This document shows, one piece after another, positions 8,114-16,094 of a stretch of DNA of 64,000 nucleotides (its first letter is position 1; each line of letters opens with the position of its first letter). The notes beneath the pieces were generated by a model. That model was given only the letters and a program-made list of their open reading frames with translations, was not told the origin of the DNA and ran no database searches. The stretch lies in contig CAVTWS010000012.1 in NCBI GenBank assembly GCA_963738445.1, positions 372,001 through 436,000 of the forward strand, given 5' to 3'. Source of the DNA: CAVTWS01 sp963738445 (GTDB taxonomy: Bacteria; Actinomycetota; Acidimicrobiia; Acidimicrobiales; SHLQ01). Both the position numbers and the translations under genes were made by a program.

Positions 8114-8412
8114 CGGGTGCGCCGGGCCGCGCGCCCGACCGGCTTCCGCCGGGCGCGCCCGACCCGTTTGGCCGGCCGCAGGTGGTCGATCTGGTAGTGG
8201 GTGCCGATCGGGACCTTCTCGGAGAACACCACCGGGGGCTCCCCCCGTTTGGTCACCTTGCCGATGCCCCGCCCGAGGCGCAGCAGGACGAAGACGGTCA
8301 GCCACGGACCGCTCCCACCGAGCAGTCCCTTGCGGAGGGCGTTGTAGCGGATCGTGCGTCCGACGATGGCCTTGGGCGACATCGAACGGCGCCCAGACGT
8401 GGCGCGTGCCAT
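8110..8412 (-). CDS. Small basic conserved hypothetical, one hydrophobic stretch
   Basis: 100-residue protein, ATG start overlapping the upstream stop by one base (TGATG) and stop overlapping the sulfur-carrier start (GTGA). It has one short hydrophobic segment (WLTVFVLLRLGRGIGKV, about residues 37-53), a beta-like part PPVVFSEKVPIGTHYQID and a very basic C-terminus rich in Arg. It resembles small actinobacterial proteins of unknown function in membrane contexts. Tight coupling with both membrane proteins upstream and the tRNA-thiolation genes downstream is the only functional hint. No function is assigned. Confidence 0.72.
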   Translation of the reverse strand: MARATSGRRSMSPKAIVGRTIRYNALRKGLLGGSGPWLTVFVLLRLGRGIGKVTKRGEPPVVFSEKVPIGTHYQIDHLRPAKRVGRARRKPVGRAARRTR

Positions 8413-8621
8413 CAGAGGCGCCGAATCTCGACGATCGTCGACTTCGCCTTCCCGACCCGCTTGCCGAGCACGTACGTCAGCAGCAGGAGCAGGATCGCCA
8501 GACCGATGCCGATCGGGACCGCTGAGCTCTTGGCCTTGGCCGTACGTTCATCGAAGTTGCCCTGGATCTCGCGGAACTTCGACTCCAGGTCGTCGCGCGT
8601 GATGCGGTCAGCGTTGCTCAT
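8412..8621 (-). CDS. Small single-span membrane protein, DUF-type
   Basis: 69 residues: a charged N-terminal helix (about 5-32), one transmembrane segment at about 35-52 (VPIGIGLAILLLLLTYVLG) and a basic tail. Its start lies inside the end of the preceding holin-like gene (14-base overlap) and its stop overlaps the next start, so it is translationally coupled on both sides. Probably forms a complex with the two-span protein encoded upstream. Unknown function. Confidence 0.72.
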   Translation of the reverse strand: MSNADRITRDDLESKFREIQGNFDERTAKAKSSAVPIGIGLAILLLLLTYVLGKRVGKAKSTIVEIRRL

Positions 8622-8925
8622 CGTCGATCCCCTTCATGATGCGCACCCCGATGAGTCCCATGGCGAGGCCGATGGCGACCAGGATGATGACGTACGGCAC
8701 GAACGACCAGTTGCCGTCGAACGTGTCGGCCGCTTCGGCCTGGATGGCCCGTAGACCGCCGAGAGCAAGCAGGAGCAGACCGAGGCCCAGGAAGAGCGCC
8801 CCGCCCAAACCGAGCCCGACGAACCGTCCCACGTTGCGGAGCGGGCCGACGAGCTCCTGGCGTGCGTACGCCTTGACGAGGTCGCTGACGTCGCCGATCC
8901 CGTTGCCACCTTGACTCGTGCTCAC
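8608..8925 (-). CDS. Two-span membrane protein of the actinobacterial holin-X / phage-holin-like type
   Basis: 105 residues with a soluble N-terminal helix (SDLVKAYARQELVGPLRNV), two transmembrane segments at about 35-58 and 75-96 joined by an acidic hairpin, and a short charged tail. This is the pattern of small actinobacterial proteins annotated as putative holin-X (superfamily III), a name based on shape rather than proven lysis activity. It starts the coupled run that continues through the sulfur carrier, the TtuA-like enzyme and TrmI. The 137 bases upstream to the LON-domain gene probably contain the operon promoter, though no strong box was identified. Confidence 0.72.
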   Translation of the reverse strand: MSTSQGGNGIGDVSDLVKAYARQELVGPLRNVGRFVGLGLGGALFLGLGLLLLALGGLRAIQAEAADTFDGNWSFVPYVIILVAIGLAMGLIGVRIMKGIDDEQR

Positions 8926-9062
8926 CTGGCGCCCGTGTCCTCTCGTCTCGGTCTCGCCGGTCTCCGGGGCTCGTGCACCCGTTCCGAACGCCGCCGGCCC
9001 TGGGCCGTTGGAAGGCTCACGCTAGCCGATGCGACCTCGTTCCCATCCACCGAGAGCCGGGC

Positions 9063-9719
9063 TCACAGCTGGTCGCGTCGGGCGCCCAACACCAGGAGTT
9101 CGTCCGCCAGCAACTCCGTCAGCAGGTCGACCTGGCCGGCCCGGCTGGCCACGCTCAGGACCCGCTGGCGATCGTGAGGACCGAGTGGCGCCCGGTTGGC
9201 GACCGTGTCGATACGGCCGCCGAGGTCGTCCGGGATGTCGAACGTGGCCGGACCGACGTCGCCTCCGAGCTCGGAGGCGAGGGCGAGCACCGAACGGAGC
9301 TGGGCCACCAGGGCACCGATCGGCGCGGCCAGTGGTTCCAGCGGGCCCGAGTCGTCGTACGGGAACGGCTCGACGACGGCGCTCGGATAAGGGTCGTCGG
9401 GCCGCCACTCACGCACCCGGAGCCGGCTCGCCCCCACCGCCAGCAGTGACAGCCGTCCGCCCGTCAGCTGATCCGCCCGTACGACCACGGCGAGGGTTCC
9501 GATCATCGAGCGCTGGTCGCCACCGCCCACCTCGCTGCCTCGTTCGATGAGGGTGGTCCCGAACTGCCCATCGGTCGCGAAGACCGCCTGCATCATCACG
9601 AGGTAGCGGGGCTCGAAGACCTGGAGCGGCACCATGCCGCCCGGGAGCAGCACCGTGCCGAGTGGAAACATCGGCAAGGTCGACCCTGGCTCGACGATTG
9701 GCAGGATCAGCCCGCTCAT
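9063..9719 (-). CDS. LON substrate-binding (N-terminal) domain protein
   Basis: 218-residue stand-alone Lon N-domain. MFPLGTVLLPGGMVPLQVFEPRY near the N-terminus is the family signature, followed by the beta-barrel (GTTLIERGSEVGG, IGTLAVVVRADQL, LLAVGASRLRVREW) and a helical C-terminal half. No AAA or protease domain is present. Such proteins probably bind unfolded polypeptides, but a precise role is unknown. Its ATG overlaps the dacB stop (ATGA), so the two are coupled; a longer upstream reading is rejected for this reason. Confidence 0.88.
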   Translation of the reverse strand: MSGLILPIVEPGSTLPMFPLGTVLLPGGMVPLQVFEPRYLVMMQAVFATDGQFGTTLIERGSEVGGGDQRSMIGTLAVVVRADQLTGGRLSLLAVGASRLRVREWRPDDPYPSAVVEPFPYDDSGPLEPLAAPIGALVAQLRSVLALASELGGDVGPATFDIPDDLGGRIDTVANRAPLGPHDRQRVLSVASRAGQVDLLTELLADELLVLGARRDQL

Positions 9720-11224
9720 CCGGGGGGCTCCGCGGCCTCGGGCGCCGCGGCCGCGGCCTCCGCCGCACCGCCCGGAACCGGTAGCGGGCCGATCGCCTCG
9801 AGATCCACGCCGGAGGGGAACGCGGCCAACGCTTCGACCACCGCGTCCTGCCACGGCACCGCTTCGCTGGCGAAATCGATGTTGTCCCGGTTGGCGATCA
9901 TGGCAAAGGTCAGCACACTTCCCGTCGGCACGTCGACGAAGCCGGCGAGGGCCGTGGAATCCCGGAGGCTGCCGGTCTTGGCCCGGAGCCGGCCCTCGAT
10001 GTCGGTGTCCACATAGCGGCCTTCGAGGGTACCCCGCTCGCCCGCCACGGCGAGGCCGTCAGCGATCGGCGATCCGGGCGCCGCGTCGTCGAGGATCGCC
10101 AGGAGGAGATCGCAGCCGACGTGATCCTCCACGGCCAGGCCGGAACCGTCGGCGACGACCGTGGTGGCGTCGGTCTGGTACGTCTGCTGGAGCCACGCGC
10201 CGACCGCCGCGGCGCCGGCTGCCGTAGTGCCCGCACCCCCCGACCGAACCCCGATCTCCTTGAGCACGAGCTCGGCGGTGGCGTTGTCGCTGTTGGTCAA
10301 CATGTCGGACAAGATGCTGGCCAGGCGGGGGCTGTCGATGTGGCCGACTTCGATGGAGGACGCATCGGCAATGCCGGCGGCCGGCGCCCCGCTGATGGCC
10401 ACCCCGCGTGCTTCGAGGAGGTCGTCGAAGGTCGCCGCGGCATGGGTTGCCGGGCTGTCCGCTGCCGTCGAGAACGGGCGCACCGGCTCCTCCGAGGGAA
10501 AGTCCGCGAAGGCGTCGTTCACGGTCAGGGCGGACAGCGGCCCGGTCTGGTTCTGCTCGGCGTAGCGATCCGGCCAGATGGCCACGTACCGCTCGGTGTC
10601 GAAGCGGGATTCGTCGCCCACCACCGCGCCCCGGATCTCGGTGAGTCCCCCGGCGACGAGCTGGTCGGCCAGCGCCTCCAGGTCCGTGTCGATCGGTGTG
10701 ACGTCGTAGGCCTCCAGGTAGTCGTCGGTGGCGAGGACCGGATCGCCACCCCCGACCAGCCACAGATCGCCCTCGACCACGCCATCGTCAAGGGCGTCGC
10801 TGGCCCGGACGGTCGTCGTGAAGATGGCATCGGGCCCGAGGAGCTCGAGGGCCGCCGCCGCCGTGACCAACTTGATGGTCGACGCCGGTGTCAGCGTGGT
10901 CGAGGGGTTCTGCTGGAACAGCAGGCGACCCTGATGGTCCGCCAGGAGACAGGAATCGGGCGGCAGATCGCTCGCCGCCGCCGCGAGCTGCTGGGAGAGC
11001 GCTTCCTCGGCTGCCGGTTCGGAGATGAGCCCGGGGATCCGGCGGGCCGACAGCAGCGCCGTGCCCACTCCGGGGCCGGGTGCGCTCACCAGGAACGGCT
11101 CGGGCCGGGCGTCCCGGTCGGATCGCATCGCGGCGAACCCGGCGCCGCCGGCGAGCGCCAGTAACAGCACCGGGAGCAGGAGTCGGCGCACGGGCGGCAA
11201 TCTAGCGGTCCCCTTGCCGGTCAT
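9716..11224 (-). CDS. dacB: D-alanyl-D-alanine carboxypeptidase/endopeptidase, PBP4 (DacB) family
   Basis: About 502 residues. The basic N-terminus and hydrophobic segment (LLLPVLLLALAGGAGFAAM) are a signal peptide or anchor for export. The penicillin-binding motifs are all present: ASTIK (SxxK nucleophile), SDNATAE (SxN) and AKTGSL (KTG). The large insertion between the first two motifs is typical of class C PBP4. It trims peptidoglycan stem peptides outside the membrane. ATG at 11224 is preferred over a GTG at 11233. It is coupled to the LON-domain gene by ATGA. Confidence 0.92.
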   Translation of the reverse strand: MTGKGTARLPPVRRLLLPVLLLALAGGAGFAAMRSDRDARPEPFLVSAPGPGVGTALLSARRIPGLISEPAAEEALSQQLAAAASDLPPDSCLLADHQGRLLFQQNPSTTLTPASTIKLVTAAAALELLGPDAIFTTTVRASDALDDGVVEGDLWLVGGGDPVLATDDYLEAYDVTPIDTDLEALADQLVAGGLTEIRGAVVGDESRFDTERYVAIWPDRYAEQNQTGPLSALTVNDAFADFPSEEPVRPFSTAADSPATHAAATFDDLLEARGVAISGAPAAGIADASSIEVGHIDSPRLASILSDMLTNSDNATAELVLKEIGVRSGGAGTTAAGAAAVGAWLQQTYQTDATTVVADGSGLAVEDHVGCDLLLAILDDAAPGSPIADGLAVAGERGTLEGRYVDTDIEGRLRAKTGSLRDSTALAGFVDVPTGSVLTFAMIANRDNIDFASEAVPWQDAVVEALAAFPSGVDLEAIGPLPVPGGAAEAAAAAPEAAEPPG

Positions 11225-11271
11225 GGCCCGCACTCGTTGGTCTGGTCGAAACGAGAGGGGGAGCTCACGAC

Positions 11272-11996
11272 CACGTCGGTCTCGATCGAACGACCGTCAA
11301 CGCCTTGTCCTTGTGCGACCTCCTCGACCGAGCGGACCTGCCCGTTCATGCCGGTCACGATCTGCCCCTGAGCGGATCACTCTCGCATCGGGCGACGGAG
11401 TATCACGGACCGTTTGGCACCGGCTCGGTTGTTCTCGCCGCGCCGTCACGCCCCGCGACATCCGATGATGCCGTCGGTTGGCTCATCGACACCATCCGGT
11501 CTGAATCGAACCTGTGGCTCATGGCTACCGGCCCGCTGACGAACATCGCCCGAGCGGTCCAGCGCGTGCCGGGCATCCTCGGCGGGCTCGTCGGCATTGC
11601 ATGGATGGGTGGGAGCGCCACGTCGGGCAACACCACCGCAGCTGCAGAGTTCAACTGCTGGGTCGACCCCGAAGCGGCGGAGATCGTCCTTCTCGCCCGC
11701 CACCCCCGATTCACGATGGTGGGCCTGAACGTCACGCACACGGTGCTGCTCACGACGCTCGCCGGAGCACCCGTGCACGACCCACTCGCCGTGCTCCGCG
11801 TCACCCACCCCAATCTGCTGGCAGGTGTGCGTCGTCCCGTTCAGGTGATCACGACCGACGGAGCAGCACGGGGGATGACCCTGGTCGACCAGCGTCCGCC
11901 CCGGTACCTGACCCAGCCGACGCCGAGGTCGTCGAGTGGGCCGACGCCGATCTCATTCGCAACGTCGTATTCGAGACGTTGACCTCGCCGTCCTAG
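11272..11996 (+). pseudogene. Remnant of an inosine/uridine-preferring nucleoside hydrolase
   Basis: The frame from about 11272 shows the middle and C-terminal parts of the nucleoside hydrolase fold: GLDRTTVNALSLCDLL, LPVHAGHDLPLSG, WLMATGPLTNIARAVQ, MGGSATSGNTTAAAEFNCWVDPEAA. The N-terminal Asp-rich calcium-binding motif (DxDxxxDD) and roughly 70 residues before it are missing, because dacB's start lies immediately upstream. Near 11900-11925 the frame shifts; the expected ending (ADAEVVEWADADLIRNVVF) is in another frame up to 11996. The remaining stretch cannot make a working enzyme without the N-terminal Asp cluster. An assembly join just upstream is an alternative to true gene decay. Confidence 0.78.
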
Positions 11997-12076
11997 CAGC
12001 CGAAGGACTGCCCACCTGACGGGCCTCGTTCGACGGCTCGGGGCGCCGGGCTCCCCGTCGTACAAGGCGGCGCTGC

Positions 12077-12082
12077 TACATT
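12077..12082 (+). promoter_or_regulatory. -10 box (TACATT) of a probably leaderless desaturase mRNA
   Basis: TACATT ends 7 bases before the GTG start at 12090 and there is no ribosome-binding site in between. This spacing places transcription start at or next to the start codon. The same arrangement recurs elsewhere in the window. Confidence 0.5.
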
Positions 12083-12089
12083 CAGCCCC

Positions 12090-12830
12090 GTGCTGTCCTC
12101 GATCCTGCTCGGACTGGCGCTGGGCCTCGGGCTGACGCTCGTGGCCAACTTCGCCACCACCGTCTATCTCCACCGCGGTCTGGCTCATCGGGCCCTCAAC
12201 GTGTCCACCCCGCTCTCGGTCGTCTTCCGTTTCATGATCTGGATCATGACCGGCATCCGGCCCCGCCAGTGGGCGGCCGTCCACCGCAAGCACCACGCGT
12301 TCACCGATCAGCCGGAGGACCCCCACTCCCCCGCCATCCTCGGATGGGTACGGGTGCAGCTGACCAACGTCGCCTTGTACCGCAAGGTCGCGAACGACCG
12401 GTCGCAGGTCGACAAGTTCGCCCGTGACCTCCCGGCCACCAAGCTCGACCGGTACGTGCTCGACCACGCGGTGATCGGCCTGGCCCTCGGGGTCGCGGGC
12501 CTCCTCCTGCTGTTCGATCCTCTGCTGGCGATCGTCGCCGCGATCAGCCATGCCGTGTTCTATCTAGGCCTCAGCGGCACGGTGAACAGCGTCGGTCACA
12601 CGTTCGGTGCCCGCCCGTACGACAACTCGGCCACGAACCTGCAGTGGCTGGCCGTTCTGACTGCCGGCGAGGGCTTCCACAACAACCACCACGCGGCGCC
12701 CACCTCCGCCCGCTTCTCGCTGAACCGGGGCGAATGGGACCCGGCCTGGTTGCCCATCAAGGTCTTCCGCCGCCTGGGCCTGGTCTCGATCCGCCACGAC
12801 ACCCCGGTGTTCGCCCGCACGTCGGGTTGA
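12090..12830 (+). CDS. Membrane fatty-acid (acyl-CoA delta-9 type) desaturase
   Basis: 246-residue integral membrane di-iron desaturase. The three histidine boxes are present: HRGLAHR, HRKHH and HNNHH. Hydrophobic segments at the N-terminus and around residues 130-170 give the usual four spans. It introduces a double bond into saturated acyl chains, tuning membrane fluidity. It is short for the family (about 300) because the N-terminal extension is minimal. GTG start with a -10 box 7 bases before it. It is followed after 13 bases by the FIST gene on the same strand. Confidence 0.92.
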   Translation: MLSSILLGLALGLGLTLVANFATTVYLHRGLAHRALNVSTPLSVVFRFMIWIMTGIRPRQWAAVHRKHHAFTDQPEDPHSPAILGWVRVQLTNVALYRKVANDRSQVDKFARDLPATKLDRYVLDHAVIGLALGVAGLLLLFDPLLAIVAAISHAVFYLGLSGTVNSVGHTFGARPYDNSATNLQWLAVLTAGEGFHNNHHAAPTSARFSLNRGEWDPAWLPIKVFRRLGLVSIRHDTPVFARTSG

Positions 12831-12843
12831 GGCCGGTGCGAGT

Positions 12844-13911
12844 GTGACCCACCGCCTGGTCGCGTCCGCCTCCTCGACCCACCCGGTTCCGAGCCACGCC
12901 GTCGGTGAGGTGATCGGGGCGATCGCCGATTCAGGCGTCCGCCCCGACCTCGCGCTCCTCGTGTTGGCCGGCGGCCACGCGGGCGCCCTGGAGGACGCGG
13001 CGAGCACCGCCCATGCGCTGCTCGGGCCTGCGGCCCTGGTGGGGTTGACTGCACCGGGGCCCGCCGTCGCGCCCGGTCGGTCACCGGTCGGAGGAGCGAC
13101 CCTCTGGGTCGGCGCGCTCGGCGCCGTGTCGGTGTGCCACCACTCCGATCCCACCGAGCTCGTCGCGGCGGCGAGCCAGTTCACCGTGCTCCTCGCCTGT
13201 GCGCGTACGGTCGACACCGGACGACTGCTCCTGCGCGTCAAGGGTGCCCCGATCGCCGGCGGCACGGTCTCCGGCGGAACGCCGACCGAGCCGGCTCGCT
13301 TCGTCGTCGACGGTGTCTGCCGCTCCGGCGGCGTCGTGGCTATCGGGATCGACCCGGCGCGGATCGGCACCGTCCGCCAGGCCGACGGCTGGGTCGCGCT
13401 CGGCCCGTCTCAGCCCGTCACCGAAGTCGACGGGTCCCGGATCTCGACCATCGGGGGTCGACCGGCGGCCGAACCGATCGAGACGATCGCCGGCCTCGAC
13501 GGCGCCCCCGGGCACATCGCCCTCGGCCTGGTCGTCGGCGAGACCGGGGGCGCCGAACTCGACGTCGTGGCGGTGCGGATCACCGCGATCGATGCCGACG
13601 CGGGCGCGGTCGAGGTCGATCGGCCGGTCGCCCCGGGCGCAGCCGTCCAACTCCTGCTCTGGCGCCCTCAGGCCGCGGCCCGACGGCTCGGGGCCGCCCT
13701 CGGGTCCAGCCGGGTCCCGCCCGGCGGCGCGCTGTCGTTTCGGCCGGCCAGTGCCCGGTTCGATCCGTTCGGGGCCCCCCTTCCCGAGCCCGAGCACTTC
13801 GATCCCTCGACGCTGGCTGACCTCACCGTGATCGAGTCGTTCGTCGGGCTCCCGTCGGCGCCCCGGACCTCGACCGACGCCGTCAACGTGGTTTGGTTCA
13901 CCTCGTCGTGA
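12844..13911 (+). CDS. FIST-domain sensory protein
   Basis: 355 residues, GTG start. The N-terminal half (about 20-190) reads as a FIST N domain, with alternating Ala/Gly-rich strands such as LALLVLAGGHAGALEDAA and IAGGTVSGGTPTE, and the C-terminal part as FIST C. FIST domains are thought to bind small ligands such as amino acids in signal transduction. Here no kinase or cyclase domain is attached and no signalling gene is adjacent. It follows the desaturase by 13 bases and may share its transcript. The family assignment is by pattern only. Confidence 0.72.
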   Translation: MTHRLVASASSTHPVPSHAVGEVIGAIADSGVRPDLALLVLAGGHAGALEDAASTAHALLGPAALVGLTAPGPAVAPGRSPVGGATLWVGALGAVSVCHHSDPTELVAAASQFTVLLACARTVDTGRLLLRVKGAPIAGGTVSGGTPTEPARFVVDGVCRSGGVVAIGIDPARIGTVRQADGWVALGPSQPVTEVDGSRISTIGGRPAAEPIETIAGLDGAPGHIALGLVVGETGGAELDVVAVRITAIDADAGAVEVDRPVAPGAAVQLLLWRPQAAARRLGAALGSSRVPPGGALSFRPASARFDPFGAPLPEPEHFDPSTLADLTVIESFVGLPSAPRTSTDAVNVVWFTSS

Positions 13912-14080
13912 CCGATGCGACGGTCACGGGCCGACCGCCGCGGCAGGAGCGCCCGATTCGGATCGTCACGAAGCGGGTACCGCTCACTATGGTGGGCGCC
14001 CGAGCTCCGGGCTGGGTGCCCGCCGATGCCCGATCACACCACCATCCGTGGGGAGTTGGACGACACGTGGGACCACAGTC

Positions 14081-16054
14081 ATGACCGTCGCTACGACGCA
14101 CGAGCTCGAACGGCTGGCCGTCGCCACGGTGAAGGGCCTGGCGATGGACGGCCCCCACGCCGCCCGTTCCGGTCACCAGGGCACGGCCATGGCGCTGGCG
14201 CCGTTGGCGCACGTGTTGTGGACCCGGGTCATGTCGTACGACGCCACCGACCCGAGCTGGCCCGACCGGGACCGGCTGGTGCTGTCCGCCGGGCACGCGT
14301 CGATGCTGCTCTACTCGATGTTGCACCTCACCGGGCACGGCCTCACGCTCGATGACCTCAGAAAGTTCCGGCAGTGGGATTCGGCCACCCCCGGCCACCC
14401 CGAGGCCAACCACACCGCGGGTGTCGAGGTCACCACCGGGCCCCTCGGTCAGGGCCTGGGCAATGCCGTCGGTATGGCCATCGCCGAGCAACATCTCCGC
14501 ACCCGGTTCGGCGCCGCGTTGTGCAACCACCACATCTTCACCCTGTGCGGTGACGGTGACCTGTCGGAGGGGTTGAGCCACGAAGCGGCGTCGCTCGCCG
14601 GCCACCTCGGCCTCGGTCGCCTCATCGCGGTGTACGACGACAACCACATCAGCATCGACGGCCCGACCGAGTTGTCGCTCTCCGACGACGCCCCGGCACG
14701 CTTTCGAGCGTACGGCTGGCACGTCATCGAGTTGGGCGAGGTCGCCGAGGACCTCGATGCCCTCGAGTACGCGCTCCGCACCGCCATGGCCGTGGAGGGC
14801 CAGCCGTCGCTGCTCGTGCTGCGCAGCCACATCGCCTACCCGGCCCCGACCTCGACGGATTCCCCCGCCGCTCACGGCTACGCCATCGTCGACGACGAGA
14901 TCGCCGCCACCAAAGCGCTGCTCGGCCTCCCGACGGACACCTCGTTCTTCGTGCCCGAACCCGTCGGTGCCTACTACCGGCAGGCCGGCGCCCGGGGCGC
15001 CGAGGCGCGTGAGGCGTGGGAAGCCCGTCGCCGAGATCGGGCTGTGGTCGACGATGAGTTCGAATCCTGCCTGACCGGCCGACCGCTGCCCGGGTGGGAG
15101 GCCGCCCTGCCCCGGTGGGAGCCGGGCAAGAACGTCGCCACCCGCAAGGCCAACGGCGCCTGCCTCGAAGCCCTGGCGCCGTTCGTCCCGGGCCTGATCG
15201 GCGGCGGCGCCGACCTGACGTCGAACACGGGGACCACACTGCCCGGCCTCGGCGTCCTCTCCACCACCGATCGGGGTGGTCGCCAGATCTACTTCGGTGT
15301 CCGGGAGCATGCGATGGGAGCGGCGCTCGTCGGCGCGGCCCGCCACGGCGGCGTGATCCCGTTCGGCGGCACGTTCCTCGTGTTCAGCGACTACATGCGG
15401 CCTTCGGTCCGGCTCGCCGCGCTGAGCCGGGCCCGCGCCATCTTCGTCTGGAGCCACGACTCCGTCGCGGTCGGTGAGGACGGCCCCACCCACCAACCCG
15501 TGGAGCAACTGCTCGCGCTGCGAGCCATCCCGGGGCTCAGCCTCATCCGCCCGGCCGACGCCAACGAGACGGCGGCGGCGTGGCGGGCGGCGTTGGAACA
15601 CGACGGCCCGACCGCACTCATCTTGTCCCGGCAGGACATCCCTGTGCTCGCCGGCACGGCCGATGCCGCAGTCGACGGAGTCGCCCGCGGCGCGTACGTC
15701 CTGCGCGCGGTGCCGTCGCCCGATGTCGTGCTCGTCGGCACCGGCAGTGAGGTCTCGGTGGCCTTGGAGGCCGCCGACCTGCTCGCAGCGGAGGGTGTGA
15801 CAGCCTCGGTCGTGTCGATGCCGAGCTGGGATCGCTTCCAATCCCTGCCCACCGCCGACCAGGAGGCGGTGATCCCGCGCTCACGGCCTCGCGTGTCGGT
15901 CGAGGCCGGGACCACACTGGGGTGGGAACGATTCGTCGACGTCGCCGTGGGCATCGACCGCTTCGGCGCCTCGGCGCCAGGCGACGAGGTGCTCCGACGG
16001 CTCGGTATCACCGCCGAGAACGTGGCCGAACACGCCCGCCAACTCCTCCGCTGA
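14081..16054 (+). CDS. tkt: Transketolase
   Basis: 657-residue thiamine-diphosphate enzyme that moves two-carbon units between sugar phosphates in the pentose phosphate pathway. Visible features: the early catalytic DGPHAARSGHQGTAMALAPL, TTGPLGQGLGNAVGMA, the TPP site CGDGDLSEGLSHEAASL ending in YDDNHISIDG, the catalytic Glu region YFGVREHAMGAAL, and HDSVAVGEDGPTHQP in the pyrimidine-binding domain. The ATG at 14081 is preferred; the open frame begins 11 codons earlier. It is followed after 40 bases by transaldolase, forming a non-oxidative pentose phosphate operon. Confidence 0.96.
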   Translation: MTVATTHELERLAVATVKGLAMDGPHAARSGHQGTAMALAPLAHVLWTRVMSYDATDPSWPDRDRLVLSAGHASMLLYSMLHLTGHGLTLDDLRKFRQWDSATPGHPEANHTAGVEVTTGPLGQGLGNAVGMAIAEQHLRTRFGAALCNHHIFTLCGDGDLSEGLSHEAASLAGHLGLGRLIAVYDDNHISIDGPTELSLSDDAPARFRAYGWHVIELGEVAEDLDALEYALRTAMAVEGQPSLLVLRSHIAYPAPTSTDSPAAHGYAIVDDEIAATKALLGLPTDTSFFVPEPVGAYYRQAGARGAEAREAWEARRRDRAVVDDEFESCLTGRPLPGWEAALPRWEPGKNVATRKANGACLEALAPFVPGLIGGGADLTSNTGTTLPGLGVLSTTDRGGRQIYFGVREHAMGAALVGAARHGGVIPFGGTFLVFSDYMRPSVRLAALSRARAIFVWSHDSVAVGEDGPTHQPVEQLLALRAIPGLSLIRPADANETAAAWRAALEHDGPTALILSRQDIPVLAGTADAAVDGVARGAYVLRAVPSPDVVLVGTGSEVSVALEAADLLAAEGVTASVVSMPSWDRFQSLPTADQEAVIPRSRPRVSVEAGTTLGWERFVDVAVGIDRFGASAPGDEVLRRLGITAENVAEHARQLLR

Positions 16055-16094
16055 CCAACGACCCGCTCACCAACGCCGACCGCAGGAGGTCACC

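Noticed and set aside
8608..8925. Prophage lysis gene (holin name)
   Set aside because: No phage genes are near; the holin-X label is a shape-based family name in actinobacteria.
12033..12062. Terminator after the nucleoside hydrolase remnant (CGGGG/CCCCG stem)
   Set aside because: The stem is only 5 bp with a bulge; too weak to list as a feature.
13898..15841. A 647-residue minus-strand frame across transketolase
   Set aside because: Mirror of the transketolase coding strand; low-complexity Gly/Arg content and no ribosome site or motif.
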